Assembly (NCBI GenBank): GCA_030913685.1
Contig: CP133187.1
Span: 2,236,001 to 2,300,000, forward strand
Direction: 5' to 3'
From: Oscillospiraceae bacterium MB24-C1
GTDB taxonomy: Bacteria > Bacillota > Clostridia > Oscillospirales > Ruminococcaceae
Length of the DNA stretch: 64,000 nucleotides
The notes under the pieces were generated by a model. That model was given only the letters and a program-made list of their open reading frames with translations. It did not search any database and was not told where the DNA came from. Of this stretch, positions 8,949 to 17,617 are shown one piece after another. Both the position numbers and the translations under genes were made by a program. Positions within the stretch are counted from its first letter, which is position 1. Each line of letters begins with the position of its first letter.

Positions 8949-10327
8949 TTAAAGAATACCGTACTATACAAGAGGTCGCAGGGCCTCTGATGCTTGTTAA
9001 AGACGTTGACGACGTCGCATATAACGAGCTGGGCGAAATTGAGCTGCAAAACGGCGAGGTGCGCCGCTGCCGCGTGCTTGAAATGAACGGCAGCAACGCG
9101 CTGGTGCAGTTATTTGAATCTTCGGCAGGCATCAACCTAGCGCAGTCTAAGGTGCGCTTTCTCGGACATTCAATTGAGCTCGGTGTTGCCCCCGACATGT
9201 TGGGGCGCATATTTGACGGCCTTGGTAACCCCATTGACAATGGCCCTGAGATCATGCCCGACAAGCGCATGGATATCAACGGTACGCCGATGAACCCGGC
9301 CGCCCGCGACTATCCTTCAGAGTTTATCCAAACGGGCGTTTCGGCCATCGATGGCCTGAACACGCTGGTCCGAGGGCAAAAGCTGCCGATTTTCTCAGGT
9401 TCCGGTCTGCCGCACGCCAACCTCGCCGCGCAAATTGCGCGTCAGGCGAAGGTTTTGGGCGGCGACAGTAAGTTTGCCGTTGTGTTCGCCGCTGTCGGCA
9501 TCACATTTGAAGAAGCCGATTACTTTATCTCTGACTTTACCAGAACCGGGGCCATCGAACGTTCAGTGTTGTTTCTAAACCTTGCGAACGACCCGGCTAT
9601 CGAGCGTATTTCAACGCCGCGTATGGCGTTGACCGCTGCGGAATATCTGGCGTTCGAGCTGGATATGCAGGTTCTGGTCATCATTACGGACATCACAAAC
9701 TATTGTGAAGCGCTGCGAGAGGTTTCGGCCGCGCGTAAAGAGGTTCCCGGGCGCCGTGGCTACCCTGGTTATCTTTATACCGACCTTGCTACCATGTACG
9801 AGCGCGCTGGCCGTCTGCTGGGCAAGAAAGGCTCCATTACGATGATTCCGATTTTGTCGATGCCCGAAGACGACAAGACCCACCCGATTCCTGACCTTAC
9901 CGGCTATATCACCGAGGGCCAGATCATCATTTCGCGCGAGCTTTACCGCAAGGGGCTTACACCGCCGATCGACGTTTTACCGTCGCTGTCTCGACTCAAG
10001 GACAAGGGTGTTGGCGTCGGTAAGACCCGTGAAGATCATGCCAATACGATGAACCAGCTGTTTGCGGCCTATGCCCGCGGCAAGGACGCCAAGGAGCTGA
10101 TGACCATCTTAGGCGAGGCGGCGCTGACCGACACCGACAAGCTGTATGCCAAGTTTGCCGACGCGTTTGAAAAGCGTTATGTCTCTCAGGGATATGAAAC
10201 AAACCGCACTATTGAAGAGACGCTGAATTTGGGCTGGGAGCTGCTTTCTATTCTGCCGGTTGGCGAGTTGAAGCGTATCAAGCCAGAATATATCGAGAAA
10301 TATCTGCCGAAAAAGCAAGAGGGGTGA
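8945..10327 (+). CDS. ntpB: V-type ATPase regulatory subunit B
   Basis: This 460-residue non-catalytic partner of subunit A alternates with it in the hexameric head. It keeps the fold but, as expected, lacks a canonical P-loop; the corresponding stretch is [18 protein letters not shown]. The C-terminal part contains the [19 protein letters not shown] region typical of V-type B subunits. Start and stop of neighbouring genes are tightly packed: it overlaps subunit A by four bases and is six bases from subunit D. Confidence 0.97.
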   Translation: MIKEYRTIQEVAGPLMLVKDVDDVAYNELGEIELQNGEVRRCRVLEMNGSNALVQLFESSAGINLAQSKVRFLGHSIELGVAPDMLGRIFDGLGNPIDNGPEIMPDKRMDINGTPMNPAARDYPSEFIQTGVSAIDGLNTLVRGQKLPIFSGSGLPHANLAAQIARQAKVLGGDSKFAVVFAAVGITFEEADYFISDFTRTGAIERSVLFLNLANDPAIERISTPRMALTAAEYLAFELDMQVLVIITDITNYCEALREVSAARKEVPGRRGYPGYLYTDLATMYERAGRLLGKKGSITMIPILSMPEDDKTHPIPDLTGYITEGQIIISRELYRKGLTPPIDVLPSLSRLKDKGVGVGKTREDHANTMNQLFAAYARGKDAKELMTILGEAALTDTDKLYAKFADAFEKRYVSQGYETNRTIEETLNLGWELLSILPVGELKRIKPEYIEKYLPKKQEG

Positions 10328-10333
10328 TGCGGT

Positions 10334-11005
10334 ATGGCAAGACTGAACGTCAATCCCACCCGCATGGAGCTAACTCGGCTTAAAAAGCGTCTTAAAACCG
10401 CTACCCGCGGCCATAAGCTGCTTAAAGACAAGCGCGATGAACTGATGAAGCAGTTTTTAGATATTGTGCGCACCAGCCAAAAGCTACGCCTACAGGTTGA
10501 GGCCGACTTGGCGGAGGCGTACCGCGGTTTTTTCGCCGCCTCGGCTCTAATGTCGCCTGAGATGATGGAGCAGACATTTCTGTATCCAAAGCAGAGTGTC
10601 GCTATCGACATGAGCTTTAAAAATGTCATGTCGGTCAACGTACCGGTTTACACAGTACAGACTAAGACGCAGGATCCCAGCGATATTTTTCCTTATTCCT
10701 TTGTTAGCACTCCGGCTGAGTTGGACGATTCGGTCATGCGGCTTTCACAACTGTTAAACGACATGCTCAAGCTTGCTGAGTATGAGAAAACGGTAAAGCT
10801 GCTGGCACAGGAGATCGAAAAGACCCGCCGCCGTGTCAATGCGTTGGAATATGTTATGATACCGCAATTCAACGAGACGATTCGCTATATTGTCATGAAG
10901 CTTGATGAAAACGAGCGTGGCAACACGACGCGTTTGATGAAGGTTAAAGACATGATGCTCAAAGAAGCCCGCGAAGAGGCGACAAAACGGGATAAAGCGG
11001 TCTAG
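10334..11005 (+). CDS. ntpD: V-type ATPase subunit D (central stalk)
   Basis: This 223-residue shaft subunit is the last gene of the operon. The N-terminal NPTRMELTRLKKRL motif and the long N- and C-terminal helices, which form an antiparallel coiled coil, are diagnostic. NALEYVMIPQFNETI near residue 170 is the conserved end of the central region. The C-terminus is lysine/glutamate-rich. A strong hairpin terminator follows 24 bases downstream. Confidence 0.95.
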   Translation: MARLNVNPTRMELTRLKKRLKTATRGHKLLKDKRDELMKQFLDIVRTSQKLRLQVEADLAEAYRGFFAASALMSPEMMEQTFLYPKQSVAIDMSFKNVMSVNVPVYTVQTKTQDPSDIFPYSFVSTPAELDDSVMRLSQLLNDMLKLAEYEKTVKLLAQEIEKTRRRVNALEYVMIPQFNETIRYIVMKLDENERGNTTRLMKVKDMMLKEAREEATKRDKAV

Positions 11006-11029
11006 CGCTTTGTTTAAAACTCCAAAGAT

Positions 11030-11067
11030 AAAGCGGTTCCTCTAACAAAAGTAGGGGAACCGCTTTT
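11030..11067 (+). terminator. terminator of the V-ATPase operon
   Basis: AAAGCGGTTCC pairs with GGAACCGCTTT around an 11-base loop. A-rich 5' and T-rich 3' flanks let it serve both the V-ATPase operon and the convergent NERD gene. Confidence 0.85.
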
Positions 11068-11090
11068 ATATCTGTTTATCAATTCTATTT

Positions 11091-11714
11091 CTAGCCGGCA
11101 TGTTGTTTTCTAATTTCGGGATTCTCAATATTGGCACGCTCCAGCGTGGCGATTATAAACTCGATTTGTGCTCTGGTCAGCACATTTTTAGTGTAGCTTT
11201 GTATTTTAGCGAGCAGCTCATTGTAATGTAGTACCCCCGGCGGTTTAGACTTTAATTCGCAGTCGCGAGGAAAAGCGACCACAGAAATCAGCGGAACTTT
11301 ACCCACTGGCTCGAGTGTAGACTCCAGCGCCTTGATATGGCTGTGATTCTGGCGAATCGGGTTGAAAAAACGATGTTTTTCGTTACCGGTTGACCAGGTC
11401 CAGTATTGATCAGTGTCCTTGCCCACAATATTGCCGTGGTAGTTCTGTGTCTCAATGACAAAAATGCCATGGGCTGAAATAACAATATGGTCTATATGAG
11501 AGAAGCCGGTATACGACTTAATCATAATATCGTTTAGAACGGTGTAATCTTCTTTTGGCAGAGTTGAAAGTAGTGCCGCCACTGAGTTATTTTTAGTTTT
11601 TGTTTTGATTAAAAGCAAAAAAACAGACACTATAAGTACCGCTGCTATAAGACATGGTAGCCGCCATACACCTGTAAAAAATGATTGAATTATTGATGCG
11701 AAATCTGCGCTCAT
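11091..11714 (-). CDS. NERD-domain membrane-anchored protein
   Basis: This 207-residue protein has one N-terminal membrane helix (about residues 18-36) followed by a nuclease-related domain. The family core is readable as DHIVISAHGIFVIETQNYHG and then YWTW, with the conserved E-T-x-N position at the predicted active site. NERD domains resemble restriction-endonuclease-type nucleases but are mostly uncharacterised. The C-terminal 30 residues form a helical tail. It is monocistronic and convergent with the V-ATPase operon. No partner gene suggests a phage-defence cassette, so the function stays open. Confidence 0.8.
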   Translation of the reverse strand: MSADFASIIQSFFTGVWRLPCLIAAVLIVSVFLLLIKTKTKNNSVAALLSTLPKEDYTVLNDIMIKSYTGFSHIDHIVISAHGIFVIETQNYHGNIVGKDTDQYWTWSTGNEKHRFFNPIRQNHSHIKALESTLEPVGKVPLISVVAFPRDCELKSKPPGVLHYNELLAKIQSYTKNVLTRAQIEFIIATLERANIENPEIRKQHAG

Positions 11715-11999
11715 TCAGTTCACCCTAATTACCAATAGTGATTGTGTAGTGGTTATTGCATCTATTACCATTATTATAACATAGTGCGGATATATTTGCA
11801 GCTTATGTCTTTACAGATAAAAAAGTGAAACTCTGCGAAAAAGAACAAATACTCCTACCGCTATGCGCATTTTAATTTTCCACCCGGAACTTATTTTAAC
11901 ATCATAGTCTGCTAAATTGATTGCTTGCTGCCGTTCATAGACGTATTTCCATGAGGATCACGGATAGGAGCTTTTCAAAAAATTCTATGTAATTTTTTG

Positions 12000-13016
12000 C
12001 TATCTTATCTCAAGGGCAGCTCGCATGACCAGCCTGACGCAAATGCTCGGGGAAGATATCTGTGGTACATCGCCAACAAAAAACAGATTCTTTTCAGGAC
12101 AGTAGAAGGCGAAAGAGCCAGTTGAACCCGAGTGGCCAACCAATGTGTATTTTTTCCCAAACGGATAAAATGTAGGAATTTTCATATATCCGCCCATGTA
12201 GCGAATGGGATAAAACTTCATTTGAAGTGGATTGCACTGCGTGAGCTTTGAAAAAACTGCCTTGTCAAAAAGCGCCCCACTCCAAAATGCTTTAATAAAA
12301 ATCATCAGTTCTCTTGCGGTGGTCACACCGCCACCACTGGCATAACAGCTACGGATAAACAAAGGTCTTTCTAGTTGCAGATGCTTATAGTAAATGTACG
12401 GTGCAAAGTCATTCTCTCCGGAGGCAAGATAGGTTTCTTTAAGGCTTAGTGGCATGAATATGTATTTTGTATAGGCTGCCTGCAAAGAAGAGTCGTTTAC
12501 TGTCTCGACGATTTTCCCAAGCAAATCGAAATTAATATCAGCATAATAGGCTTTTCTTTTTAGACCCGGCAAAAAATGAGAATCCTTAGATTTTATCCAT
12601 CCGAGTATATCTTCAAATGAATACGAAAAATCCTGTTGTTTAATCTTTTTAAAAATTGCACCCTCCAAATAATAATCTGGTAATCCGCTTGTTTGGAACA
12701 AAAGGTGCGCAATGGTAAGGTCAAATGAATTGTCTTTTCCCTTGTAGATATGTAATCCTGCAACAATCGCCTTTGGTAAATAGTCAGAAATTTTATCTTG
12801 CAAACCCAGTTTACCCTCCTGAATTAGGGCGAAAATGCAGGTAGTCGTAAAAAGCTTTGTAATGCTGGCCATGAGCATGGGGGTGTCTAAATCTCTTTTG
12901 TACGCTTTACTAAAAGAGAAGTCTCCGGTGCAGTTTTCAATCAACAGCACACCTTCATGAATTTTTTCTGAGGCGGTTAATCTATTAAAAAGTTTCTCGA
13001 CTTTAGTAGTGTCCAT
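12000..13016 (-). CDS. beta-lactamase-family serine hydrolase
   Basis: This 338-residue protein has the class C beta-lactamase / penicillin-binding-protein-like fold. The nucleophile motif SxxK reads SITK within LMASITKLF. A YxD variant of the YxN motif (YADINFDLLG) and a HSGSTGS motif in place of KTG follow in the right order. No signal peptide is seen, so the enzyme is probably cytoplasmic or an esterase/peptidase rather than a true beta-lactamase. The frame stays open upstream, but that extension lies inside the TetR gene in another frame; ATG at 13016 is therefore used. It lies 28 bases behind the TetR gene, on the same strand, and is probably co-transcribed and controlled by it. Confidence 0.82.
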   Translation of the reverse strand: MDTTKVEKLFNRLTASEKIHEGVLLIENCTGDFSFSKAYKRDLDTPMLMASITKLFTTTCIFALIQEGKLGLQDKISDYLPKAIVAGLHIYKGKDNSFDLTIAHLLFQTSGLPDYYLEGAIFKKIKQQDFSYSFEDILGWIKSKDSHFLPGLKRKAYYADINFDLLGKIVETVNDSSLQAAYTKYIFMPLSLKETYLASGENDFAPYIYYKHLQLERPLFIRSCYASGGGVTTARELMIFIKAFWSGALFDKAVFSKLTQCNPLQMKFYPIRYMGGYMKIPTFYPFGKKYTLVGHSGSTGSFAFYCPEKNLFFVGDVPQISSPSICVRLVMRAALEIR

Positions 13017-13044
13017 CCAAATATCGCCCTTTTTTGATGTTTTA

Positions 13045-13611
13045 TTATTTTGCCAAAATTGACATAATCCACGCTGCATCTGGCACATCCATTTCAGGAT
13101 TTCTTGCCAGTGCCTCCATGTTGCCTTGTACAGCATTCCATAAGGTGAAGGAGAGGGAAAGAGGGTCACCAGAGCGAAATACCCCTTTTTTTTGACCCGT
13201 TTCAATAATAGGTACAGAGTCCCTTATGGTGTCGACTGTGGTGGCAACTTTGTAGACTTCTTCAGGGGTGCGCTCTTTATTCTGTGCCCTATCTATTAAG
13301 ATGAACATTTTCGCTACCGATCGACTCTCTTTCGCTTTTTGAAAAAAATGCTCAATTATGTCATAAAAGACTTTATAGGGGTCCTCAATTTGTTTTCCAA
13401 AAACTTGTACTCCCTCTACACCCAGTTTTACAAGTTCTAGATAAAGCGCTTCTTTTGTTGGGAAGTAATGAAACAATAGCCCCTCGCTCATTTCAAGTGC
13501 TTTAGCAATTTCTTTGGTTTTTGTTCCAACATAACCCTTTTGCACAAAAAGGTCTAATGCTTTTAATAAAATCTCTTGCCGACGTAGTTTTTTTTGCTCT
13601 GCTCGGTTCAT
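13045..13611 (-). CDS. TetR/AcrR-family transcriptional regulator
   Basis: This 188-residue repressor has the N-terminal helix-turn-helix of the TetR family: ILLKALDLFVQKGYVGTKT, then IAKALEMSEGLLFHYFPTKEAL, where the GLLFHYFPTKEAL segment is the recognition-helix signature. The C-terminal ligand domain is not distinctive. ATG at 13611 has GGAGGAATAAG just upstream. The promoter and two tandem palindromes directly upstream (13628-13686) indicate autorepression. The regulated partner is probably the serine hydrolase behind it. Confidence 0.92.
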   Translation of the reverse strand: MNRAEQKKLRRQEILLKALDLFVQKGYVGTKTKEIAKALEMSEGLLFHYFPTKEALYLELVKLGVEGVQVFGKQIEDPYKVFYDIIEHFFQKAKESRSVAKMFILIDRAQNKERTPEEVYKVATTVDTIRDSVPIIETGQKKGVFRSGDPLSLSFTLWNAVQGNMEALARNPEMDVPDAAWIMSILAK

Positions 13612-13627
13612 TTCTTATTCCTCCGAC

Positions 13628-13656
13628 TGAGTAAATACTCATTGAGTTATTACTCA
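13628..13656 (-). promoter_or_regulatory. tandem palindromic operator for the TetR regulator
   Basis: Two 14-base palindromes lie side by side: TGAGTA-AA-TACTCA (13628-13641) and TGAGT-TATT-ACTCA (13643-13656), 15 bases centre to centre. They cover the predicted transcription start of the TetR gene, the classic place for a TetR operator. Confidence 0.75.
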
Positions 13657-13657
13657 A

Positions 13658-13686
13658 ATTTTAACTTATTGACTATAAAATGTCAA
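13658..13686 (-). promoter_or_regulatory. promoter of the TetR / serine-hydrolase operon
   Basis: Reading the minus strand, TTGACA (13686-13681), a 17-base spacer and TAAAAT (13663-13658) form a near-consensus vegetative promoter. The initiation site would fall inside the tandem operator. Confidence 0.75.
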
Positions 13687-13784
13687 TATTGAAAAAGCAG
13701 CTACACGCCTATTTAGTAACCACCTCATAAAATATTATAAGAAATGCAGTAAAAGAATAAAAATATTGACTCTAAGATATCTGA

Positions 13785-13970
13785 TTCCATAGATGCTACA
13801 AGGGGTGTTGTAGCGATATTTCTGACATACAATCTAACTTACGAGAATTACATGAAAATATTGTAGATGAACTACAAATCAATTTTGTTATGCTAAAAGA
13901 AGACCTTGGAATCGAATTCGACACAAAGGAAAAATTTAAGGAGTTATTAAAAAGATACAAAAGAGAATAA
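13785..13970 (+). pseudogene. unidentified coding remnant
   Basis: An open frame of 62 codons without a usable start ends at TAA 13970. Its peptide has a plausible protein composition (NIVDELQINFVMLKEDLGI, then a lysine-rich end KELLKRYKRE). It resembles the C-terminal end of some larger protein that has lost its 5' part. I do not recognise the family. Its position at the left edge of the AT-rich island, next to a relaxase remnant, suggests mobile-element debris. Confidence 0.35.
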
Positions 13971-14551
13971 TTTCCATACATTAGCAACAGATGCTCTTGC
14001 CTATAAGCGTGTAAATTCTCGTTTGTAAAATCTCATTAAAATATATCTAAAAGAGGTGCCACACGGCAGCTGATTTAGAGGAAAAAGCAAAGAACTGTAC
14101 CGCCACTTTTGACGAACTGAACACACAAATTAAGACCTTCGAAAAGCGTATGGCTAAAATTGGGGTGCTAAAAAAGCACATCATCAACTATACCCAAACC
14201 AGAGATGTTTACACAGACTATCGCAAGGCAGGCTACTCCAAAAAGTTTTATGAGGAACACCGTGCACAGCTTACTTTGCATAAGGCGGCAAAGGCTGCTT
14301 TTGATGAGCTTGGTATGAAAAAACTCCCCACCATTAAGACCCTGCAAGCCGAATATGCTGACTTGCTTTCGGAGAAGAAAAAGGCATACGGACAGTACCA
14401 TGCGACGAAAAAAGAAATGCAGGATATTCTGACCGCAAAGGCGAATATTGACCGACTTTTGGGACTGGAACAGGAGCAAAAGGAAAAGAAAAACCACAGG
14501 AACAGCGGTAAGCTGCACTGTAATTATATCAGCTCCCAAAGGGGGCGTAGC

Positions 14552-14630
14552 CACACAATTTATTGTGTGTTCAGTAAGGATTGGGGATACTTCCCCAACA
14601 AGCAAAAGCATACGGTGGTCACCCGTATGC
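14552..14630. repeat. two inverted repeats downstream of the relaxase remnant
   Basis: CACACAA-TTTA-TTGTGTG (14552-14569) and GCATACGG...CCGTATGC (14608-14630) are short hairpins within the non-coding tail of the conjugative-element relic. Either could be an old terminator. Confidence 0.45.
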
Positions 14631-14673
14631 CCTGCTTGCCAGTATTGCCAAATTATTTTAATGCATGTTTAAC

Positions 14674-14687
14674 GTATCTGCAGATAC
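14674..14687 (+). promoter_or_regulatory. Crp-type operator, site 1
   Basis: GTATCTGCAGATAC is a perfect 14-base palindrome. It lies 87 bases before the DMT-transporter gene. TATAAT hexamers follow at 14702-14707 and 14708-14713; the second starts 27.5 bases after the palindrome centre. The same motif recurs at 16383, 17527 and 20896. Confidence 0.7.
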
Positions 14688-14774
14688 AGTGTTTATTAAA
14701 TTATAATTATAATATAAATGCTGTTACATAAAGAAAAAATACAGATTATAAGGGAGTATTAAAAAGGTACAAGT

Positions 14775-15674
14775 ATGTGGTTGGTTTTTGCTATAATAAC
14801 AACTTTTTCATGGGCTTTTTCAGATTTATTTTATAAAAAGGGGGCTGTAATTAGCGACAAAGCAAGTCATATAAAAACGGTAATAATGGTTGGACTTGTA
14901 ATGGGCTTACACGGTCTTTTATATATGATAGTTAAGGGCATATCCTTTTCTCCGATTTACCTACTAACTTACTTTCCGGTATCTCTTATGTACATATTAT
15001 CTATGGCTTTAGGATATTTTGGTCTTCGGTATATTAAATTATCAATTTCTTCCCCAATTCAGAATTCCTCTGGGGCAGTAGCTTCTTTATTAATATTTAT
15101 TTTTTTCGCTCATATTTTAAGTCGTTTAGAAATCTGTGCCATTGTAATCATTACAGCCGGAATAATAGCTCTTGCGATATTAGAAAAAATGGATTCCAAT
15201 AAATTATTGATTTTGAAGGAAAACGAAAAGAAATATCGAAAAGGTATTTTGGCAATCACCTTGCCAATTTTATATTGTATTATTGATGGCTTAGGAACTT
15301 TTGCAGATGCGATTTACCTAGATGAATTATCGCTGATTGGTGAAAATCAGGCACTATTGGCTTATGAGTTTACATTTTTTATTTTTGCAGTAATTCTATA
15401 TATTTATTTAAAGATAAAAAAAGAGCGGTTTAACCTATTTGCCGAGAAAGATCGTGGTGTTGCCGCTGCTTTTGAAACCCTTGGGCAGTTTTTTTATGTT
15501 TTCGCAATGTCCAGAAATGCAATTATTACGGCTCCGCTTATTGCCTCGTACAGTGTCTTTTCTGTATTGCTATCCAGAATTTTTCTTAAGGAAAGATTAA
15601 CTCATAAACAATATTTTTCCGTAGCTGTCGTTATGATCGGTATTTTATTGCTGGCAATATCAGAAATGATGTAG
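14775..15674 (+). CDS. EamA/DMT-family transporter
   Basis: This 299-residue integral membrane protein has about ten hydrophobic helices in two repeats of five, the drug/metabolite transporter layout. The first helix contains FSWAFSDLFYKKG. The second-repeat end, LIASYSVFSVLLSRIFLKERLTHKQ, has the arginine/lysine pattern typical of EamA domains. The substrate cannot be deduced. It follows operator site 1 and converges on the first Crp-type regulator gene with only six bases between the stops. Base composition is AT-rich compared with the flanking backbone. Confidence 0.82.
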   Translation: MWLVFAIITTFSWAFSDLFYKKGAVISDKASHIKTVIMVGLVMGLHGLLYMIVKGISFSPIYLLTYFPVSLMYILSMALGYFGLRYIKLSISSPIQNSSGAVASLLIFIFFAHILSRLEICAIVIITAGIIALAILEKMDSNKLLILKENEKKYRKGILAITLPILYCIIDGLGTFADAIYLDELSLIGENQALLAYEFTFFIFAVILYIYLKIKKERFNLFAEKDRGVAAAFETLGQFFYVFAMSRNAIITAPLIASYSVFSVLLSRIFLKERLTHKQYFSVAVVMIGILLLAISEMM

Positions 15675-15680
15675 AATTAA

Positions 15681-16358
15681 TTATTCTTGAAGTAAATCTA
15701 AAAGAGCTTTTTCATTCAAAATAAAAATTCTATCTTTATTTATTTCAATTATATTGTTATTACACAGCTTTTTAAGCTCTCTGCATAGTGATGGGCGAGA
15801 TACGTTTAAGTATTCTGCCCATGTTTTTTTTGTAAAAGATAAATGAATCATTGAATTGCCAGATATTTTTATTTCATGAAGCAAAAAATAGGCTATTTTC
15901 GTTTTAATTGATGAGTATGAAAAGAGTTCGAGCCTTTTTTCATAATAGATAATTCTATTTGCAAAAGCGTTTAACAGGTTCTCCGCAATCAAAGCTTCCT
16001 TGCACATTTCAAAGATGCTTTGCTTAGGGAAAAAAAGAATCTTACTGTTAGCTCTTGAAAATACGTCACAAGGATATGTGGTTTCAGTTGAAAAAACAAC
16101 AGCACCACCGAATAACTCCCCTTTGTTTTTATGAAAGATGCAAATTAAATTTCCTGATGCAAGTACCTTTTGTATTTCTATGCTGCCAAAAATAATAATC
16201 CCGACATTTTCGGAAAACTGATCTTCCCGGCAGATAAATTCATTTTTGCCGTACGCCTTAATCCGATAGCGGGTTCTTGATAAAACAAGCCGTATTTCGG
16301 CTTTATCTAGCCCCTTAAATATAATGCAGTTATATAAAACTTCAATGATATCGTCCAT
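15681..16358 (-). CDS. Crp/Fnr-family transcriptional regulator 1
   Basis: This 225-residue regulator has an N-terminal cyclic-nucleotide-binding-type beta-barrel (about 10-125), a long dimerisation helix and a C-terminal winged helix. The recognition region reads WAEYLNVSRPSLCRELKKL. Cysteines occur at several places, but the four-Cys cluster arrangement of E. coli Fnr is not apparent, and neither is the canonical cAMP-contact RxS motif, so the ligand is unknown. AGAGGA precedes the ATG at 16358. Operator site 2 lies 25 bases upstream, in the gap shared with the divergent lipoprotein gene. Confidence 0.88.
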   Translation of the reverse strand: MDDIIEVLYNCIIFKGLDKAEIRLVLSRTRYRIKAYGKNEFICREDQFSENVGIIIFGSIEIQKVLASGNLICIFHKNKGELFGGAVVFSTETTYPCDVFSRANSKILFFPKQSIFEMCKEALIAENLLNAFANRIIYYEKRLELFSYSSIKTKIAYFLLHEIKISGNSMIHLSFTKKTWAEYLNVSRPSLCRELKKLCNNNIIEINKDRIFILNEKALLDLLQE

Positions 16359-16382
16359 TTAATCCTCTCTTTAATTTTGAAG

Positions 16383-16398
16383 TGTATCTACAGATACA
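16383..16398. promoter_or_regulatory. Crp-type operator, site 2
   Basis: TGTATCT-AC-AGATACA is a 16-base palindrome between the divergent regulator 1 and lipoprotein 1 genes. A -10-like TACTAT at 16420-16425 starts 29.5 bases from the palindrome centre, which would place the site at about -41.5 for the lipoprotein promoter. Confidence 0.75.
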
Positions 16399-16480
16399 GC
16401 ATTTCGGTTAGCCGTGACTTACTATATAAATATATCACAACTGAAAATGCATGTCAAAATCAATTAGGAGGAACAAAATT

Positions 16481-17482
16481 ATGAAAAAATCACTCGCATT
16501 AGTAATTGTATTGATTATCAGCCTGCTTACTGGCTGTGCTCAAACCAATTCAAAGGAAACAAATAATACTAGTCCCCAAAGCTCTGAGTTAAAAGCACAA
16601 ACGACGATAACGGTGGTAGCCCCTAAATCGCCGTCTACTATTCCAATATTAAGAATGATTGAAAATAATTGCATGGGCGATGAAGCCAAAATAGACCTTC
16701 AGCTATATAGCGATTTGGAGGCTATGATGGCTATGGCTTCTGAAGGAGATTACGAAATTCTAATCGTCCCTGCGCATACTGCTGCTAATCTTAAAAATAA
16801 GCGGTTGGATGTAAAGCTGCTTAATGTGTTTGGATGGGGTGGAATGTCTTTAAGCACAACTGATCCTGGCTGCAATAGCTGGAAGGATCTTGTGGGCAAG
16901 GAACTTTATGTTCCCGCAAAAGGCTCGGTACCCGATGTTTTAACTCAATACTTTTTAAAACATAACAACCTTACTTACGGTGAAAATGTCAAAGTCGTTT
17001 ATTCTAATCATGCAGAAATAGCGCAACTGCTATCATCGGGAACTATAAAGTATGCCGTTGACGCTCAACCATTCGTTACCTTTAATATTAAAAACGTTAA
17101 AGACTATAAGGTTATAACCGAATTCTCTGAGGAATGGAAGCTTACTCAAGGAAAAGAGTATTCGATGCCGGGCAATTGTATGATTACAAGCAACGAATAC
17201 ATAAGTAAAAATGAAAAATTGGTAAATACATTTAATGAAAAATTTGCAGAAGCGATTGAGTGGACAATACAGAATCCTTCTGAGGCTGGCACACTGGCGA
17301 GTACCCATTTAAAAGCTAAAGCAGAACTGATTGCAGAAGCTATGCCAGGTATCGGATTTAAATATATATCTGCGGCAGATTCTCAAAAAGATATGGAACA
17401 GTATTATGGGGTTTTACTGGAGATGAAGCCTGAGAGCATCGGCGGAAAACTTCCTGATGTGGAATTCTATTATTTAAAGTAA
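16481..17482 (+). CDS. ABC transporter substrate-binding lipoprotein 1 (SsuA/NMT1-like)
   Basis: This 333-residue extracytoplasmic solute receptor has a lipoprotein signal peptide: KK, a hydrophobic stretch, and lipobox LLTGC with Cys19 as the lipid-bearing residue. The mature part opens with TITVVAPKSPSTIPILRMIE and contains AKGSVPDVLTQYFLKH and YAVDAQPF. These segments fit the two-lobed periplasmic-binding-protein family that includes sulfonate, taurine, nitrate and thiamine-precursor receptors. The ligand is unknown. AGGAGG at 16465-16470 sets the ATG at 16481. It probably works with the permease and ATPase at 18585-20121. Confidence 0.85.
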   Translation: MKKSLALVIVLIISLLTGCAQTNSKETNNTSPQSSELKAQTTITVVAPKSPSTIPILRMIENNCMGDEAKIDLQLYSDLEAMMAMASEGDYEILIVPAHTAANLKNKRLDVKLLNVFGWGGMSLSTTDPGCNSWKDLVGKELYVPAKGSVPDVLTQYFLKHNNLTYGENVKVVYSNHAEIAQLLSSGTIKYAVDAQPFVTFNIKNVKDYKVITEFSEEWKLTQGKEYSMPGNCMITSNEYISKNEKLVNTFNEKFAEAIEWTIQNPSEAGTLASTHLKAKAELIAEAMPGIGFKYISAADSQKDMEQYYGVLLEMKPESIGGKLPDVEFYYLK

Positions 17483-17526
17483 ATTAGAATAAGATACCTC
17501 CTGTTGACAGTAAAATGGCAATAAAC

Positions 17527-17569
17527 AGTATCTGAAGATACTAATTGTAAAAGAAGACTATGCTATAGT
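17527..17569 (+). promoter_or_regulatory. Crp-type operator, site 3, with -10 element
   Basis: AGTATCT-GA-AGATACT (17527-17542) is a 16-base palindrome. TATAGT at 17564-17569 starts 29.5 bases from its centre. This is class II geometry for a promoter driving lipoprotein 2, the permease and the ATPase. Confidence 0.75.
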
Positions 17570-17617
17570 ATTTTGTAAGCTGCTGATAATGCGATTCATT
17601 TGCACTAGGAGGTCCTA

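Larger units (their letters stand above)
14051..14731 (+). pseudogene. relaxase/mobilisation protein, C-terminal remnant
   Basis: The open frame from 14051 (no start codon) carries a lysine/glutamate-rich helical sequence: LEEKAKNCTATFDELN, AVLKKHI-like VLKKHIINYTQTRDVY, YRKAGYSKKFYEEH, then LPTIKTLQAEYADLL. These are the conserved C-terminal features of relaxases from clostridial conjugative transposons of the Tn1549 kind. Similarity ends near 14500; the rest of the frame is probably not native. The N-terminal nuclease domain is absent, so the gene is a truncated relic. It marks the left side of the accessory island. Confidence 0.65.

Noticed and set aside
13017-13205. N-terminal extension of the serine hydrolase
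   Set aside because: It lies within the TetR gene in another frame and has low-complexity, non-family sequence.
11091-13611. Phage-defence island around the NERD protein
   Set aside because: Neighbours are a V-ATPase operon and a TetR/hydrolase pair; no restriction, helicase or toxin-antitoxin genes are present.
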